Assembly (NCBI GenBank): GCA_017513525.1
Contig: JAFXFC010000048.1
Span: forward strand, 62,001 to 126,000
DNA: 64,000 nt
Direction: 5' to 3'
DNA from: Clostridia bacterium
GTDB taxonomy: Bacteria; Bacillota; Clostridia; Oscillospirales; Acutalibacteraceae
A program made the translations under genes and the position numbers. This document shows positions 16,184 through 25,557 of the stretch, piece by piece. Within the stretch, counting starts at the first letter, position 1. Each line of letters begins with the position of its first letter. The notes under the pieces were generated by a model. It saw only the letters and a list, made by a program, of their open reading frames with translations, had not been told where the DNA came from and searched no databases.

Positions 16184-16184
16184 T

Positions 16185-16214
16185 TATCCGGACATTTTCC
16201 AGTTTGTCCGGATA
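16185..16214 (+). promoter_or_regulatory. Candidate operator: 10-bp inverted repeat just after the -10
   Basis: TATCCGGACA (16185-16194) and TGTCCGGATA (16205-16214) are perfect inverted copies with 10 nt between. The arms are centred 20 bp apart, two DNA turns, so both lie on one face. They cover the expected transcription start and leader of an XRE regulator gene, a usual place for an autorepressor site. No T run follows, so a terminator is unlikely. Confidence 0.6.
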
Positions 16215-16236
16215 TTGTTATTTACGGAGGGCTTTT

Positions 16237-16629
16237 ATGTTATTGACAGAAAGGCTTAAAGCCGCCAGAAAAGAATGTAAACTCACTCAGCAGCAAGTGG
16301 CTGATATGCTTAATATTGACAGATCTACATATGCCTATTATGAATTAGGCGTTTCAAATCCCTCACTTGATAATCTTGTAAGCCTCGCTGCTGTTTTTAA
16401 GACAGATATAGGCTGGCTTTTAGGTACGGACAGAGAAGGAGAAGCCTGGCGTGCCCCCGAAAGTGATTTAGCTGTACTGAAATCCTGTAAAGAAAAACAA
16501 ATGGCAGAGCTTTCCAAGGAAGAAAGACAAATAGTGGCTCTCTTCAGAATTGCAAACGCACATGGCAAAGCTGAAGATTTTTTTGAAAAGCTCAAAGAGG
16601 TTACAGATGAAGGAAAAAATGAAGAGTAA
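16237..16629 (+). CDS. XRE-family transcriptional regulator
   Basis: This 130-aa regulator has its HTH domain at residues 1-62: LTERLKAARKECKLTQQQVADML, then IDRSTYAYYELGVSNPSLDNLV and TDIGWLLG. A C-terminal helix-rich region (about 70-130) follows, with EERQIVALFRIANAHGKAEDFF, likely for dimerisation. ATG 16237 has GGAGG 6-10 nt upstream. The upstream in-frame ATG at 16174 lies inside the -10 region and is rejected. Its end overlaps the next flavoprotein start by 11 nt, so the two are co-translated. Confidence 0.85.
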   Translation: MLLTERLKAARKECKLTQQQVADMLNIDRSTYAYYELGVSNPSLDNLVSLAAVFKTDIGWLLGTDREGEAWRAPESDLAVLKSCKEKQMAELSKEERQIVALFRIANAHGKAEDFFEKLKEVTDEGKNEE

Positions 16630-17881
16630 TAATGCTCTGAAAATCGCGGTCATAGGCGGTGGTGCTTCGGGACTTACTGCAGCAATTTTTGCCGCAAGAG
16701 AAGCGAAAAAGATCGGGAAAAATGTCAAGGTCACCGTTTATGAAGGAAATTCCAGAATTGGTAAAAAAATTCTGGTAACGGGTAACGGTAGATGTAATTT
16801 TACCAATGAAAATATTTCATCGGTGAATTATCACGGAGAAACCGCTTTGGCTCAAAGTATCTGCGAGAAATTTACAAACGAAGATGTAAAAGAGTTTTTC
16901 TGTTCTTTGGGACTCTTTTCAAAAAGCGATTTTGCAGGAAGAGTTTATCCCATGTCTAATCAGGCAACAGCAGTTTTAGATGCTCTTCGGTTTGAACTTA
17001 TAAGGCTCGGTATTGAAGAAGTGACAGACACTAAAATAGTGTCCTTAAAAAAAGATTCACACGGTTTCATACTAAATGAACGATATCATTGCGATAAGTG
17101 TATTATTGCAACAGGCGGAAAAGCCGCACCCGTGCAGGGAAGTGACGGCAGCGGTTTTATCCTTTTGAAGGATTTCGGTATAGAAGTATCTTCGCTTTTA
17201 CCTGCTTTAACACCTATTGTTTGTGAGGATTTTACAAAATCACTAAAAGGTATCAGAGCACAGGGAAAAATAAGCATCAAATGCGGCGGTAAGCTCCTTT
17301 CAGAGGATACGGGCGAGATTCAGTATACAGATTACGGACTTTCGGGTATCCCCTCAATGCAGGTATCCCGTTTTGTGTCGGGTACACTTAATGTTAATAA
17401 AACCGATGTTTTTGCTTTTGTTGATTCATGTCCGTTTTTTACTGCCGATGAACTAAAATCGGCTCTTCTCACGATTATAAAGAACAATCCGTCTTTGCCG
17501 GGAGAAATGCTCCTTTCGGGAATTATGCCCAAAAGACTCGGTATGACACTTTTATCGGAGTGTTCTGTAAACCCGTCAAAAAATATCGGTATAATTCACG
17601 ATGCAGTTCTTGACAGAATAGTATCTGCTGTCAAAAATAAAAAATATAAAGTTACTGCCGTAAAGGGCTTTAATGATGCACAAGTGACCTCAGGCGGTAT
17701 TGTAGGAAAAGAAATTAATTTTGATACACTTGAACTGAAAAAAGTTAAGGGTATCTATGTCTGCGGCGAAATAGTTGATGTTGACGGCGATTGCGGAGGA
17801 TATAATCTTCAATGGGCATGGTCGTCGGGTGCCGCAGCAGGAATTAACTCAGTCAGGGGATTTGACAAGTGCTTCGTATAA
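16619..17881 (+). CDS. NAD(P)/FAD-dependent oxidoreductase, HI0933/BaiN-like flavoprotein
   Basis: This 420-aa flavoprotein starts with a dinucleotide fold IAVIGGGASGLTAAI. It has the family motif GKKILVTGNGRCNFTNEN near residue 45 and ends with the second FAD motif IYVCGEIVDVDGDCGGYNLQWAWSSG. This is the HI0933 family, whose known member BaiN reduces steroid double bonds in a gut Clostridium; most members are uncharacterised. ATG 16619 is preceded by AAGGA and overlaps the XRE gene by 11 nt. The next flavoprotein overlaps its end by 13 nt. Confidence 0.85.
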   Translation: MKSNNALKIAVIGGGASGLTAAIFAAREAKKIGKNVKVTVYEGNSRIGKKILVTGNGRCNFTNENISSVNYHGETALAQSICEKFTNEDVKEFFCSLGLFSKSDFAGRVYPMSNQATAVLDALRFELIRLGIEEVTDTKIVSLKKDSHGFILNERYHCDKCIIATGGKAAPVQGSDGSGFILLKDFGIEVSSLLPALTPIVCEDFTKSLKGIRAQGKISIKCGGKLLSEDTGEIQYTDYGLSGIPSMQVSRFVSGTLNVNKTDVFAFVDSCPFFTADELKSALLTIIKNNPSLPGEMLLSGIMPKRLGMTLLSECSVNPSKNIGIIHDAVLDRIVSAVKNKKYKVTAVKGFNDAQVTSGGIVGKEINFDTLELKKVKGIYVCGEIVDVDGDCGGYNLQWAWSSGAAAGINSVRGFDKCFV

Positions 17882-19476
17882 ATGAAATATCAGTGCCCTT
17901 AGGAACAGCTCCCGAGGAAATAAAAAGAACGGCGGCTGAATTTATAGGCGTATCTACAGAATTTATTAAGGGCTTTGAAATAGCAAAGGAATCAATTGAT
18001 TCGAGAAAAAGAAACAATATAAAAATGATCTATTCGGTAAATCTTGAAATAGACGGTGACGAAGAAAGCATCGCTCAGAGATTTCCTCAGAATAAGGTTC
18101 ATACATGTGAAAAGTATGTGTATGAAATGCCCGAAAACCGCAGAAATTCAAAGCTAAGACCCGTTATAGTCGGTTTCGGTCCTGCGGGAATGTTTGCTTC
18201 TCTGATTCTTGCAAAAGCAGGTCTTCGGCCTCTTGTTATTGAAAGAGGAAATGATGTTGATACGAGAACAAAGGATGTATACGGCTTCTGGCATACGAGA
18301 AAGCTTAACACCTCATCGAATGTTCAGTTCGGTGAAGGGGGAGCAGGTACTTTTTCCGACGGAAAGCTCACAACGGGAATAAAAGACAACCGTTGCAGAT
18401 ATGTGCTTGAGGCTTTGCATGAATTCGGAGCTCCCGAACAGATACTGTATTCAGCACATCCGCATATAGGAACAGACAGATTGGTGGATGTTGTCAAAAA
18501 TATCCGAAAAGAAGTAATAAGGCTCGGCGGTGAAATAAAATTCGGCTGCTGTCTTACTGATATTTATAAGGCTAACGGATATATTCACGGTATATCATAC
18601 CGTGATGAAAACGGACATATCGAAGATAAAGAAACAGACTGTGTTTTACTTTGTATCGGTCATTCTGCAAGAGATACTGTCGAAATGCTTTATTCCCACG
18701 GAATAAAAATGGAACAGAAGCCTTTTTCCGTCGGTGTAAGAATAGAGCATCCGCAGGAGCTTATAAATAAAGCTCTCTTCGGAAGTGAGTGGAATAATCC
18801 GCTTCTTGGTGCTGCTAATTATAAGCTCGCTAATCACTCCGAGCATCACAGAGGTGCATATACTTTTTGTATGTGCCCCGGCGGCACTGTAGTTTGCGCT
18901 TCCTCAGAAGAAGAAATGGTCGTTGTAAACGGAATGAGCGAATTAGCCCGTGACGGAGAAAATGCCAATTCGGCAATTTTAGTGGGTATTGAGCCTGAGC
19001 ATTTTAATTCAGCGCATCCTCTTGCGGGAATTGAAATTCAAAGAAATATAGAAAAAACGGCATATCTTGCGGGCGGCGGTAATTATACGGCACCCGGACA
19101 AACAGTAGGCGACTTTCTGAAGAACAAGCCTTCTAAAAAACTCGGTTTTGTGAAGCCTTCGTGTCCGACTGGCGTTAATCCTACGGATATCAGAAAGGTT
19201 TTGCCTGATGCCGTTACTGATTCCATTGCCCTTGCAATAACTGCATTTGATAAAAAATTGAACGGTTTCGCTCTCCCTGATGCTGTTCTTACAGCGCCCG
19301 AAAGCCGAAGCTCTTCACCTGTGAGAATTATAAGAGATGATTTTCGGCAGGCGAGCATAAAAGGTATTTTTCCCTGCGGCGAGGGTGCGGGATATGCAGG
19401 CGGTATAGTTTCTGCCGCTGTTGACGGAATAAAATGTGCTGAAGCAGTTCTTTCAGATGAATTTGACGACTGCTGA
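17869..19476 (+). CDS. Uncharacterised FAD-dependent dehydrogenase (COG2509 type)
   Basis: This 535-aa protein has an N-terminal alpha/beta segment (residues 1-85), then the dinucleotide fold VIVGFGPAGMFASLILA near residue 100, then VQFGEGGAGTFSDGKL. It ends with GIFPCGEGAGYAGGIVSAAVDG, the second FAD motif. This arrangement is the conserved FAD-dependent dehydrogenase family found across Firmicutes; its substrate is not known. It begins with GTG (17869) inside the end of the previous gene; GGGGA lies about 9 nt upstream. Confidence 0.85.
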   Translation: MLRINEISVPLGTAPEEIKRTAAEFIGVSTEFIKGFEIAKESIDSRKRNNIKMIYSVNLEIDGDEESIAQRFPQNKVHTCEKYVYEMPENRRNSKLRPVIVGFGPAGMFASLILAKAGLRPLVIERGNDVDTRTKDVYGFWHTRKLNTSSNVQFGEGGAGTFSDGKLTTGIKDNRCRYVLEALHEFGAPEQILYSAHPHIGTDRLVDVVKNIRKEVIRLGGEIKFGCCLTDIYKANGYIHGISYRDENGHIEDKETDCVLLCIGHSARDTVEMLYSHGIKMEQKPFSVGVRIEHPQELINKALFGSEWNNPLLGAANYKLANHSEHHRGAYTFCMCPGGTVVCASSEEEMVVVNGMSELARDGENANSAILVGIEPEHFNSAHPLAGIEIQRNIEKTAYLAGGGNYTAPGQTVGDFLKNKPSKKLGFVKPSCPTGVNPTDIRKVLPDAVTDSIALAITAFDKKLNGFALPDAVLTAPESRSSSPVRIIRDDFRQASIKGIFPCGEGAGYAGGIVSAAVDGIKCAEAVLSDEFDDC

Positions 19477-19499
19477 AAGCTTTACAGAAGGTGTTGATT

Positions 19500-20465
19500 A
19501 TGAAAACTTTAGCTCTTATTGTGCCTTGTTTCAATGAGGCAGATGTACTCGGAATGTTTTATAACGAAACAAAGAAGGTTATTGACTCCATCAGCGGAGA
19601 ATATATGACCGAGCTTGTTTTTGTTGATGACGGAAGCCGTGACGATACTCTTAAAATAGTAAAAGAATTGGCTGCTCGTGATCATCATGTAAAGTATATT
19701 TCTTTTTCGAGAAATTTCGGTAAAGAAGCGGCAATGCTCGCAGGTATGGAATATGCCGTGAAAGCCGATTTTGTCGGAATACTTGATGCTGATTTACAGC
19801 ATTCTCCCGAAATAATTCCCGAAATGCTTCATTTCGTTGATAAGGAAGGCTTTGATGTTGCAGCCGCTAACAGAGAAGACCGTGAGGGAGAAGCTAAATT
19901 CAAGAGCTTTCTTTCCGAAAGCTTCTATAAAGTCATAAATAAAGTCAGCGAAACTAAGATAACTGAATCCGCACAGGATTTCAGAATAATGAAAAAAGAT
20001 GTTGTTAAGGCAATTATATCTCTTCCCGAAAATATCCGCTTTTCTAAAGGTATTTTCAGCTGGGTCGGATTTAAGGTCAAATGGATAGGACATACTAACA
20101 GAGAACGAGCAGCCGGCGAAACAAAGTGGTCAATAACAAAGCTTCTGAAATATGCAATTGACGGTATTTTAAGCTTTACCACAACGCCGCTTCGCTTCAG
20201 CTTCGTGTTATCATTGTTGTGTGCTTTGATAGCCTTCGGATGCTTTATATATGCAGTAATCAGAAATATAATTACTCCCGTTTATGCGGCAGTGGTTCCG
20301 TTTATTTTAACGGGAATGTTTTTTATCGCATTTCTTCTGTTTTTGGTTATCGGTATATTGGGTGAATATCTTGCCCGTGTATACACCGAAACTAAGGACA
20401 GACCGAAATATATTATTTCACAAACAAACACTCAGGTAGTTTACAGCTTCTCTGAGGATGATTGA
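19500..20465 (+). CDS. Glycosyltransferase family 2, GtrB/DPM1-like, membrane-anchored
   Basis: This 321-aa enzyme begins LALIVPCFNEAD. It has the nucleotide site VFVDDGSRDDT near residue 45 and the metal-binding DADLQHSPE near residue 98, then two C-terminal transmembrane helices (about 232-256 and 266-292). Members move a sugar from a nucleotide to undecaprenyl or polyprenyl phosphate, for wall polymers or protein glycosylation. The ATG at 19500 is preceded by AAGGTG; an in-frame GTG at 19491 is part of that site. The partner flippase or transferase is not nearby. Confidence 0.88.
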   Translation: MKTLALIVPCFNEADVLGMFYNETKKVIDSISGEYMTELVFVDDGSRDDTLKIVKELAARDHHVKYISFSRNFGKEAAMLAGMEYAVKADFVGILDADLQHSPEIIPEMLHFVDKEGFDVAAANREDREGEAKFKSFLSESFYKVINKVSETKITESAQDFRIMKKDVVKAIISLPENIRFSKGIFSWVGFKVKWIGHTNRERAAGETKWSITKLLKYAIDGILSFTTTPLRFSFVLSLLCALIAFGCFIYAVIRNIITPVYAAVVPFILTGMFFIAFLLFLVIGILGEYLARVYTETKDRPKYIISQTNTQVVYSFSEDD

Positions 20466-20484
20466 TATTAAAGGAGAAATTAAA

Positions 20485-20685
20485 ATGGTAGTAACAAAAA
20501 CAACAAAAATCGGTGATATTCTTGATGCAGATAAGGGCACAGCTCCTTTCTTCCTTAACATGGGTATGCATTGTCTCGGCTGTCCTTCAGCAAGAAATGA
20601 ATCAATTGCACAGGCTTGTATGGTTCACGGCGTAGATGTTGACGAGCTCATAGAAGAACTCAATAATTATTTCCTCAGTCTTTAA
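20485..20685 (+). CDS. DUF1858 domain protein
   Basis: This 66-aa protein is a single DUF1858 domain: IGDILDADKGTAPFFLNMGMHCLGCPSARNES and a C-terminal VDELIEELN. A C-x2-C pair (MHCLGC) is visible and may bind a metal or take part in redox. Domains of this type also occur at the N-terminus of hybrid-cluster or iron-repair (ScdA) proteins. AAGGAG lies 9 nt before the ATG. It overlaps nothing once the correct start is used, and trmK follows after 1 nt. Confidence 0.85.
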   Translation: MVVTKTTKIGDILDADKGTAPFFLNMGMHCLGCPSARNESIAQACMVHGVDVDELIEELNNYFLSL

Positions 20686-20686
20686 T

Positions 20687-21373
20687 ATGCTCAATATCGG
20701 ACCGAGGCTTATGTGTGCCGCCTCTATGGTAAAGGCGCACAGAAAAACAGTTGATATCGGTACAGATCACGCATATCTTCCGGCTTATCTCATATTAAAC
20801 GGGATAGCGGAGGATGTGCTTGCTTGTGATATCGGCATAAAGCCGCTTTTGAATGCCGAAAAAACGCTTAAAGCATATTCACTTGAAGATAAGATCCGTC
20901 TCAGAGTTTCCGACGGACTGAAAAAGGTTTCTCCCGACGAAGCACAGGAGATAACCATTTGCGGTATGGGCGGCACTCTTATGAGTGATATTCTGAAAGA
21001 CGCCCCGTGGATAAAGAAAAACGGTATTCATCTCGTTCTTCAGCCCATGACTCATTCTGAGGATGTAAGACGGTTTTTGTGTGAAAACGGTTTTCTTATA
21101 ACTGAGGAGAACTGTGTTCTTGATACAGGAAGAGTTTATTGCTGTATCGGTGCAGAATTTATAGGTGAAGACTGTACTGAAGAAACAGGATTTTATTATT
21201 TCGGCACACTTCCGCCGAAGGATGATATTTCTGCAGAATATGTGAAGAAACAGCTGAGCCGTGTGAATATCAAGCTTCAGGCACTTAAAAAAGCAGGTAT
21301 TGAAACCGAAGAAGTAATAATGCTTCAGGAAGTGAAAGACTACTATGAAAAGAGGATGCAAAGTGAGAGTTAA
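20687..21373 (+). CDS. trmK: tRNA (adenine(22)-N1)-methyltransferase
   Basis: This 228-aa SAM-dependent enzyme methylates A22 of tRNA. The SAM-binding motif is VDIGTDHAYLPAYL near residue 26, then ACDIG near 48 and ITICGMGGTLMSDIL near 92, all typical of TrmK (YqfN). The C-terminal coiled part (residues 180-228) matches the family. No strong ribosome site is seen, so it is probably translated by coupling to DUF1858. In Firmicutes it is normally followed by the Nif3-like gene, as here. Confidence 0.9.
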   Translation: MLNIGPRLMCAASMVKAHRKTVDIGTDHAYLPAYLILNGIAEDVLACDIGIKPLLNAEKTLKAYSLEDKIRLRVSDGLKKVSPDEAQEITICGMGGTLMSDILKDAPWIKKNGIHLVLQPMTHSEDVRRFLCENGFLITEENCVLDTGRVYCCIGAEFIGEDCTEETGFYYFGTLPPKDDISAEYVKKQLSRVNIKLQALKKAGIETEEVIMLQEVKDYYEKRMQSES

Positions 21374-22118
21374 AGAAATATACGATTACATAGACAGCTT
21401 CGCGCCCTTTTCTTCAAAGGCAGATTGGGATAATTCGGGTTTTCTTGTCGGCGACATTGATGCTGATGTAAAAAAGGCTGTAATATGTCTTGATGTAACG
21501 GCTGATGTAATCACATTTGCCGTAAAAGAAAATGCCTCTCTTTTGATTTCCCATCATCCTGTGATATTTAAAGCTCAGAAGAATTTTACTGCAGGAAATC
21601 CCGCTTTTACTGCAGCAAAATACGGTATAAGCATTATATCAGCACATACCAATCTTGATAAAGCTGCAGACGGTGTCAATGATACTTTATGTAAGGCACT
21701 TGATATAACATATGAAAAACTCGATGAGAGTGTTTGCGAGGGATTTCTGAATGTCGGAGAATTCTCTGAAAATATGTCTCCCGCGGCTGCTGCGGCTTTT
21801 ATATCAAAAAAACTCGGCGGTGCTGTAAATTACTGTGAGGGTAGCACACCCATAAAGAAACTCGGTATATGCTCAGGCTCGGGTGCAGATTTTATTGATG
21901 AAGCAGTAAAGCTCGGCTGTAATGCTTTCATTACGGGGGATGCTTCATATCATGATTTTCTTGATGCAAAAGCGGAAGGCATATCCCTTTTTGCCGCAGG
22001 TCATTTTGAAACAGAAGTCCTTATTGTAAAAGCACTTGCCGAAAAACTCAGAAACAAATTTAATTTTACGGAATTTATCGAATACATTTCTGTAAGTCCC
22101 GTTATTACGGAGAAATAA
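21363..22118 (+). CDS. Nif3-like dinuclear metal centre protein
   Basis: This 251-aa protein is of the Nif3 / YqfO family. It begins VKEIYDYIDSFAP and has SKADWDNSGFLVGD, the metal-site ISHHPVIF near residue 64, and SAHTNLDKA near 100. A late TGDASYHDFLDA and AGHFETE complete the set of His, Asp and Glu ligands. The job is uncertain (GTP cyclohydrolase-like or a regulator). The start is taken as GTG 21363 with GAGG upstream; an in-frame ATG at 21345 would add six residues. It overlaps trmK by 11 nt. Confidence 0.9.
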   Translation: MRVKEIYDYIDSFAPFSSKADWDNSGFLVGDIDADVKKAVICLDVTADVITFAVKENASLLISHHPVIFKAQKNFTAGNPAFTAAKYGISIISAHTNLDKAADGVNDTLCKALDITYEKLDESVCEGFLNVGEFSENMSPAAAAAFISKKLGGAVNYCEGSTPIKKLGICSGSGADFIDEAVKLGCNAFITGDASYHDFLDAKAEGISLFAAGHFETEVLIVKALAEKLRNKFNFTEFIEYISVSPVITEK

Positions 22119-23858
22119 ATGGCAATAGACGGTATTTTTCTTCATTTTTTGAAAAATGAAATTGCAGATTTTGCCATAGGCGCAAAGGTCGATAGGATTT
22201 ATCTTCCCACAAAATATGAACTTGTACTCACTTTGAGAACAAGAACTCAGACAAAGAAATTATTTATATCTGTTTCGGGAAATTCCCCGAGAATTAATTT
22301 TACTGAATATACCCCCGAAAACCCGATGACTCCGCCTATGCTTTGTATGCTGTTGAGAAAACAGCTTTCAGGTGCAGTAATAACAGATATTAAGCAAATA
22401 GGCTTTGACAGAATTTTAATGATTGAGCTTGATGCCACTAATGAAATAGGCGACAGAGTCAAAAGAACTCTCGTCATAGAAATTATGGCTCAGTATTCTA
22501 ACTGTATACTTCTTGATGAAAACGGGGTTATCATAGATGCTCTGAAACGCGTTGATTCTTCAAAATCCTCATTCAGAGAAATTCTTCCTCAAAGAGAGTA
22601 TAAATTACCGCCTGAACAAAATAAGCTCAGTATTACAGAAAACACTTCCGAGGAAATAGCCGAAAGAATAATTCTTTTGAAAGATAAAAAGCTTTCAGGT
22701 GCCGTAATGAATGTACTTTCAGGTATTTCACCGCTTATTTCAAGAGAGCTAGCCTATAGAGTCACTCTCTCTGACACAGATGTCGGCAGTATGAGTGAAG
22801 CCATGAAAGAAAGGCTCATACATGAGCTTGAATTTTTAGCCGAAACTGTCAGGTGTCGTAATGTAAAGCCTTGTTATCTTACAGATGAAAACGGAAATTA
22901 TCTTGATTTTTCATATATGCCGCTTACTCTTTATGATAACAGCGCAAAGGTTTCTTTTACAGAAAATCTTTCCGAAATTCTCGATATGTTCTATTTTGAG
23001 CGCGAAAGGCTTCAAAGAGCAAAATCAAAGGCGGAGGACCTTTTTAAGACGGTCGCTTCTCTTATTGAGAGAACAACGAAGAAGCTGAATGTTCAGCATG
23101 AAGAGCTTCTTTCATGTGAAGATATGGAAACAAAGAGGATTTTTGCAGAGCTTATTAATGCAAATTTATATTCTCTCGAAAAAGGAAATACAGTCTTTGA
23201 AGTACAAAACTACTATGATGATTATAATACGGTTTCAATTCCCGTTCAGCCGCATTTAACACCTTCTCAGAACGCACAGCGGTATTATAAAGAATACCGC
23301 AAGGCGCAGACTGCAAAGAAAATGCTGACGGAGCTGATAGATAAGGGAACTAAAGATCTCGAATATCTCTTTTCTGTTCAGGATGAGCTCTCACGGGCTT
23401 CAACCGAAAGGGAGCTTTCTGAAATAAGAACAGAGTTATCAAGTGCCGGCTTCTTAAAAAGTAAAACAGGCACTAAAAACAAAAAAAATTCTCCTTTGCC
23501 GTTCCTTGAATTTGATTCTCCGAGCGGATTTAAGGTATATGTCGGCAGAAACAATATTCAGAATGATAATCTTTCTTTTAAGAAAGCTTCAAAAAATGAT
23601 ATATGGTTCCATGCTCAGAAAGCACCGGGCTCACATGTAATTTTATCTTTAGAGGGAAAAGAGCCTGAAGCCCGTGATATGGAATTTGCGGCAGAGACCG
23701 CAGCATATTTTTCCTCTGTTAAGGACAGGGGCATGGTCGAAGTAGATTATACAAAGGTACGGAATCTGAAAAAACCTGTAGGCGCTAATCCGGGCTTTGT
23801 AATATATCATGTATATAACACACTTTATGTAAAAGCGAAAAATCCTGAAATAAAGTAA
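22119..23858 (+). CDS. rqcH: Rqc2/NFACT family protein (fibronectin-binding-like)
   Basis: This 579-aa protein has NFACT-N (residues about 1-260, starting DGIFLHFLKNEI), two long coiled helices (about 290-440) and the NFACT-R domain with KNDIWFHAQKAPGSHVIL near residue 510. Bacterial Rqc2 (RqcH) binds stalled 50S subunits and adds alanine tails. The same family is often annotated as fibronectin/fibrinogen-binding protein. The start follows GGAG directly after the Nif3-like gene. Next is the arabinose operon, 24 nt away without a visible terminator. Confidence 0.88.
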   Translation: MAIDGIFLHFLKNEIADFAIGAKVDRIYLPTKYELVLTLRTRTQTKKLFISVSGNSPRINFTEYTPENPMTPPMLCMLLRKQLSGAVITDIKQIGFDRILMIELDATNEIGDRVKRTLVIEIMAQYSNCILLDENGVIIDALKRVDSSKSSFREILPQREYKLPPEQNKLSITENTSEEIAERIILLKDKKLSGAVMNVLSGISPLISRELAYRVTLSDTDVGSMSEAMKERLIHELEFLAETVRCRNVKPCYLTDENGNYLDFSYMPLTLYDNSAKVSFTENLSEILDMFYFERERLQRAKSKAEDLFKTVASLIERTTKKLNVQHEELLSCEDMETKRIFAELINANLYSLEKGNTVFEVQNYYDDYNTVSIPVQPHLTPSQNAQRYYKEYRKAQTAKKMLTELIDKGTKDLEYLFSVQDELSRASTERELSEIRTELSSAGFLKSKTGTKNKKNSPLPFLEFDSPSGFKVYVGRNNIQNDNLSFKKASKNDIWFHAQKAPGSHVILSLEGKEPEARDMEFAAETAAYFSSVKDRGMVEVDYTKVRNLKKPVGANPGFVIYHVYNTLYVKAKNPEIK

Positions 23859-23882
23859 TTTTGAAAGAGAGGAAAACTCACA

Positions 23883-25544
23883 ATGGCAAAATTTTCAATA
23901 GGTGTCGATTACGGCACACTGTCAGGCAGAGCACTTATCGTAAATAATGAAACAGGAGAAGAACTCGCTTCTTCCGTTTATGAATATCCCCATTCCGTAA
24001 TGTCGGAATGCTTGCCCTCAGGCAAAAAACTAGGATATGACTGGGCTTTACAGCATCCTCAGGATTATCTTGATGTTCTTTATAATACTATCCCCGCTGT
24101 TCTTAAAGAAAGCGGTGTCAATAAGGATGATGTTGTAGGTATCGGTCTTGACTTTACAGCATGTACTATTCTTCCCGCAAAAAAAGACGGCACTCCCTTA
24201 TGCTTCTTGCCCGAATATGAGAATGAGCCTCACGCATATGTAAAGCTCTGGAAGCATCATGCGGCACAGCATCTTGCAAACAAATTAAATGCAATTGCAG
24301 AAGCAAGAAACGAGCCCTGGCTTAAGAACTACGGCGGAAAGATATCCTCCGAATGGGCAATACCGAAAATCTGGCAGGTGCTCGATGAAGCTCCCGAAAT
24401 ATATGACGCCGCTGATACTTTCATTGAAGCAGCTGACTGGGTCGTATGGCAGCTTTGCGGTAAAGAAAACAGAAATTCCTGCTGTGCAGGCTATAAAGAG
24501 ATGTGGAATAAGAGAACAGGCTACCCCTCAAAGGATTTCTTCAAAGCACTTGATCCGAGACTCGAAAATGTTATTGAAGAAAAGCTCTCAAACGATATTT
24601 CTCCTATGGGCTCAAAGGCAGGCGGACTTACCGCCGATATGGCAGAAAAGCTCGGTCTTAATGAGGGCACTGCTATTGCAACAGCTATAATTGACGCTCA
24701 TGTTTTTGTTCCTGCCGCAGGTATTGCCGAAGCGGGCAAAATGCTTGCAATCATGGGTACTTCCACCTGTCATATGCTTCTCGGAAATGAAGAAAAGCAG
24801 GTAAAGGGTATGTGCGGCGTTGTAGAAGACGGAATTCTTCCCGGATTTTTCGGCTACGAAGCAGGTCAGTCTTGTGTGGGTGATCATTTCCAGTGGTTTA
24901 TTGATAATTGTCTTCCTGCTTCCTATTACGAGGATGCAAAGTCTAAGGGAATGAACATACATAAATATCTTCGTGAAAAGGCAGAAAAATATAAGCCCGG
25001 TGAAAGCGGACTTGTAGCACTCGACTGGTGGAACGGCAACCGCTCCTGCCTTGTTGACGTTGACCTTACAGGTATGATTCTCGGTATGACTCTTCTTACA
25101 AAGCCCGAAGAAATTTACCGCGCGCTTATTGAAGCTACGGCATACGGCACAAGGATGATAATTGAAACCTTCCGTGAATACGGCGTTGAAGTCAATGAAT
25201 TCTATGCGGCGGGCGGTATAGCAAAGAAAGACCCCATGACAATGCAGATATATTCCGATATACTGAATCTCCCCATTAAGATAGCAGGCAGCGATCAGGG
25301 CGGCGCTCTCGGTTCAGCGATTTTCGGCTCTGTAGCGGCAGGTAAAGCAAACGGCGGCTATGACGATGTATTCACTGCTGCTTCAAAGCTCGGTAAGGTG
25401 CTTGATACAAAGTACACTCCCAACCCCGATGCTGTTAAGGTTTATGATAAGCTTTATGCAGAATATAAGATACTTCACGATTATTTCGGCAGAGGTGCTA
25501 ATGATGTTATGAAGCGTCTTAAGGAAATCAAAAAATCTGTATAA
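23883..25544 (+). CDS. araB: Ribulokinase
   Basis: This 553-aa FGGY-family kinase phosphorylates L-ribulose in arabinose breakdown. The N-terminus [14 protein letters not shown] is diagnostic of ribulokinase rather than xylulokinase. The second half has the ATP-site MGTSTCHM near residue 296 and the [17 protein letters not shown] motif near 440. Length matches AraB (about 550-565). The gene begins the araB-araA-araD unit. No promoter, operator or regulator gene (araR/araC) was seen close by. Confidence 0.95.
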   Translation: MAKFSIGVDYGTLSGRALIVNNETGEELASSVYEYPHSVMSECLPSGKKLGYDWALQHPQDYLDVLYNTIPAVLKESGVNKDDVVGIGLDFTACTILPAKKDGTPLCFLPEYENEPHAYVKLWKHHAAQHLANKLNAIAEARNEPWLKNYGGKISSEWAIPKIWQVLDEAPEIYDAADTFIEAADWVVWQLCGKENRNSCCAGYKEMWNKRTGYPSKDFFKALDPRLENVIEEKLSNDISPMGSKAGGLTADMAEKLGLNEGTAIATAIIDAHVFVPAAGIAEAGKMLAIMGTSTCHMLLGNEEKQVKGMCGVVEDGILPGFFGYEAGQSCVGDHFQWFIDNCLPASYYEDAKSKGMNIHKYLREKAEKYKPGESGLVALDWWNGNRSCLVDVDLTGMILGMTLLTKPEEIYRALIEATAYGTRMIIETFREYGVEVNEFYAAGGIAKKDPMTMQIYSDILNLPIKIAGSDQGGALGSAIFGSVAAGKANGGYDDVFTAASKLGKVLDTKYTPNPDAVKVYDKLYAEYKILHDYFGRGANDVMKRLKEIKKSV

Positions 25545-25557
25545 TTGGAGAAAGCTC

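Noticed and set aside
23859..23882. Promoter or operator directly before araB
   Set aside because: Only 24 nt separate the genes and no -35/-10 pair or inverted repeat is visible; a promoter inside the preceding gene cannot be excluded.
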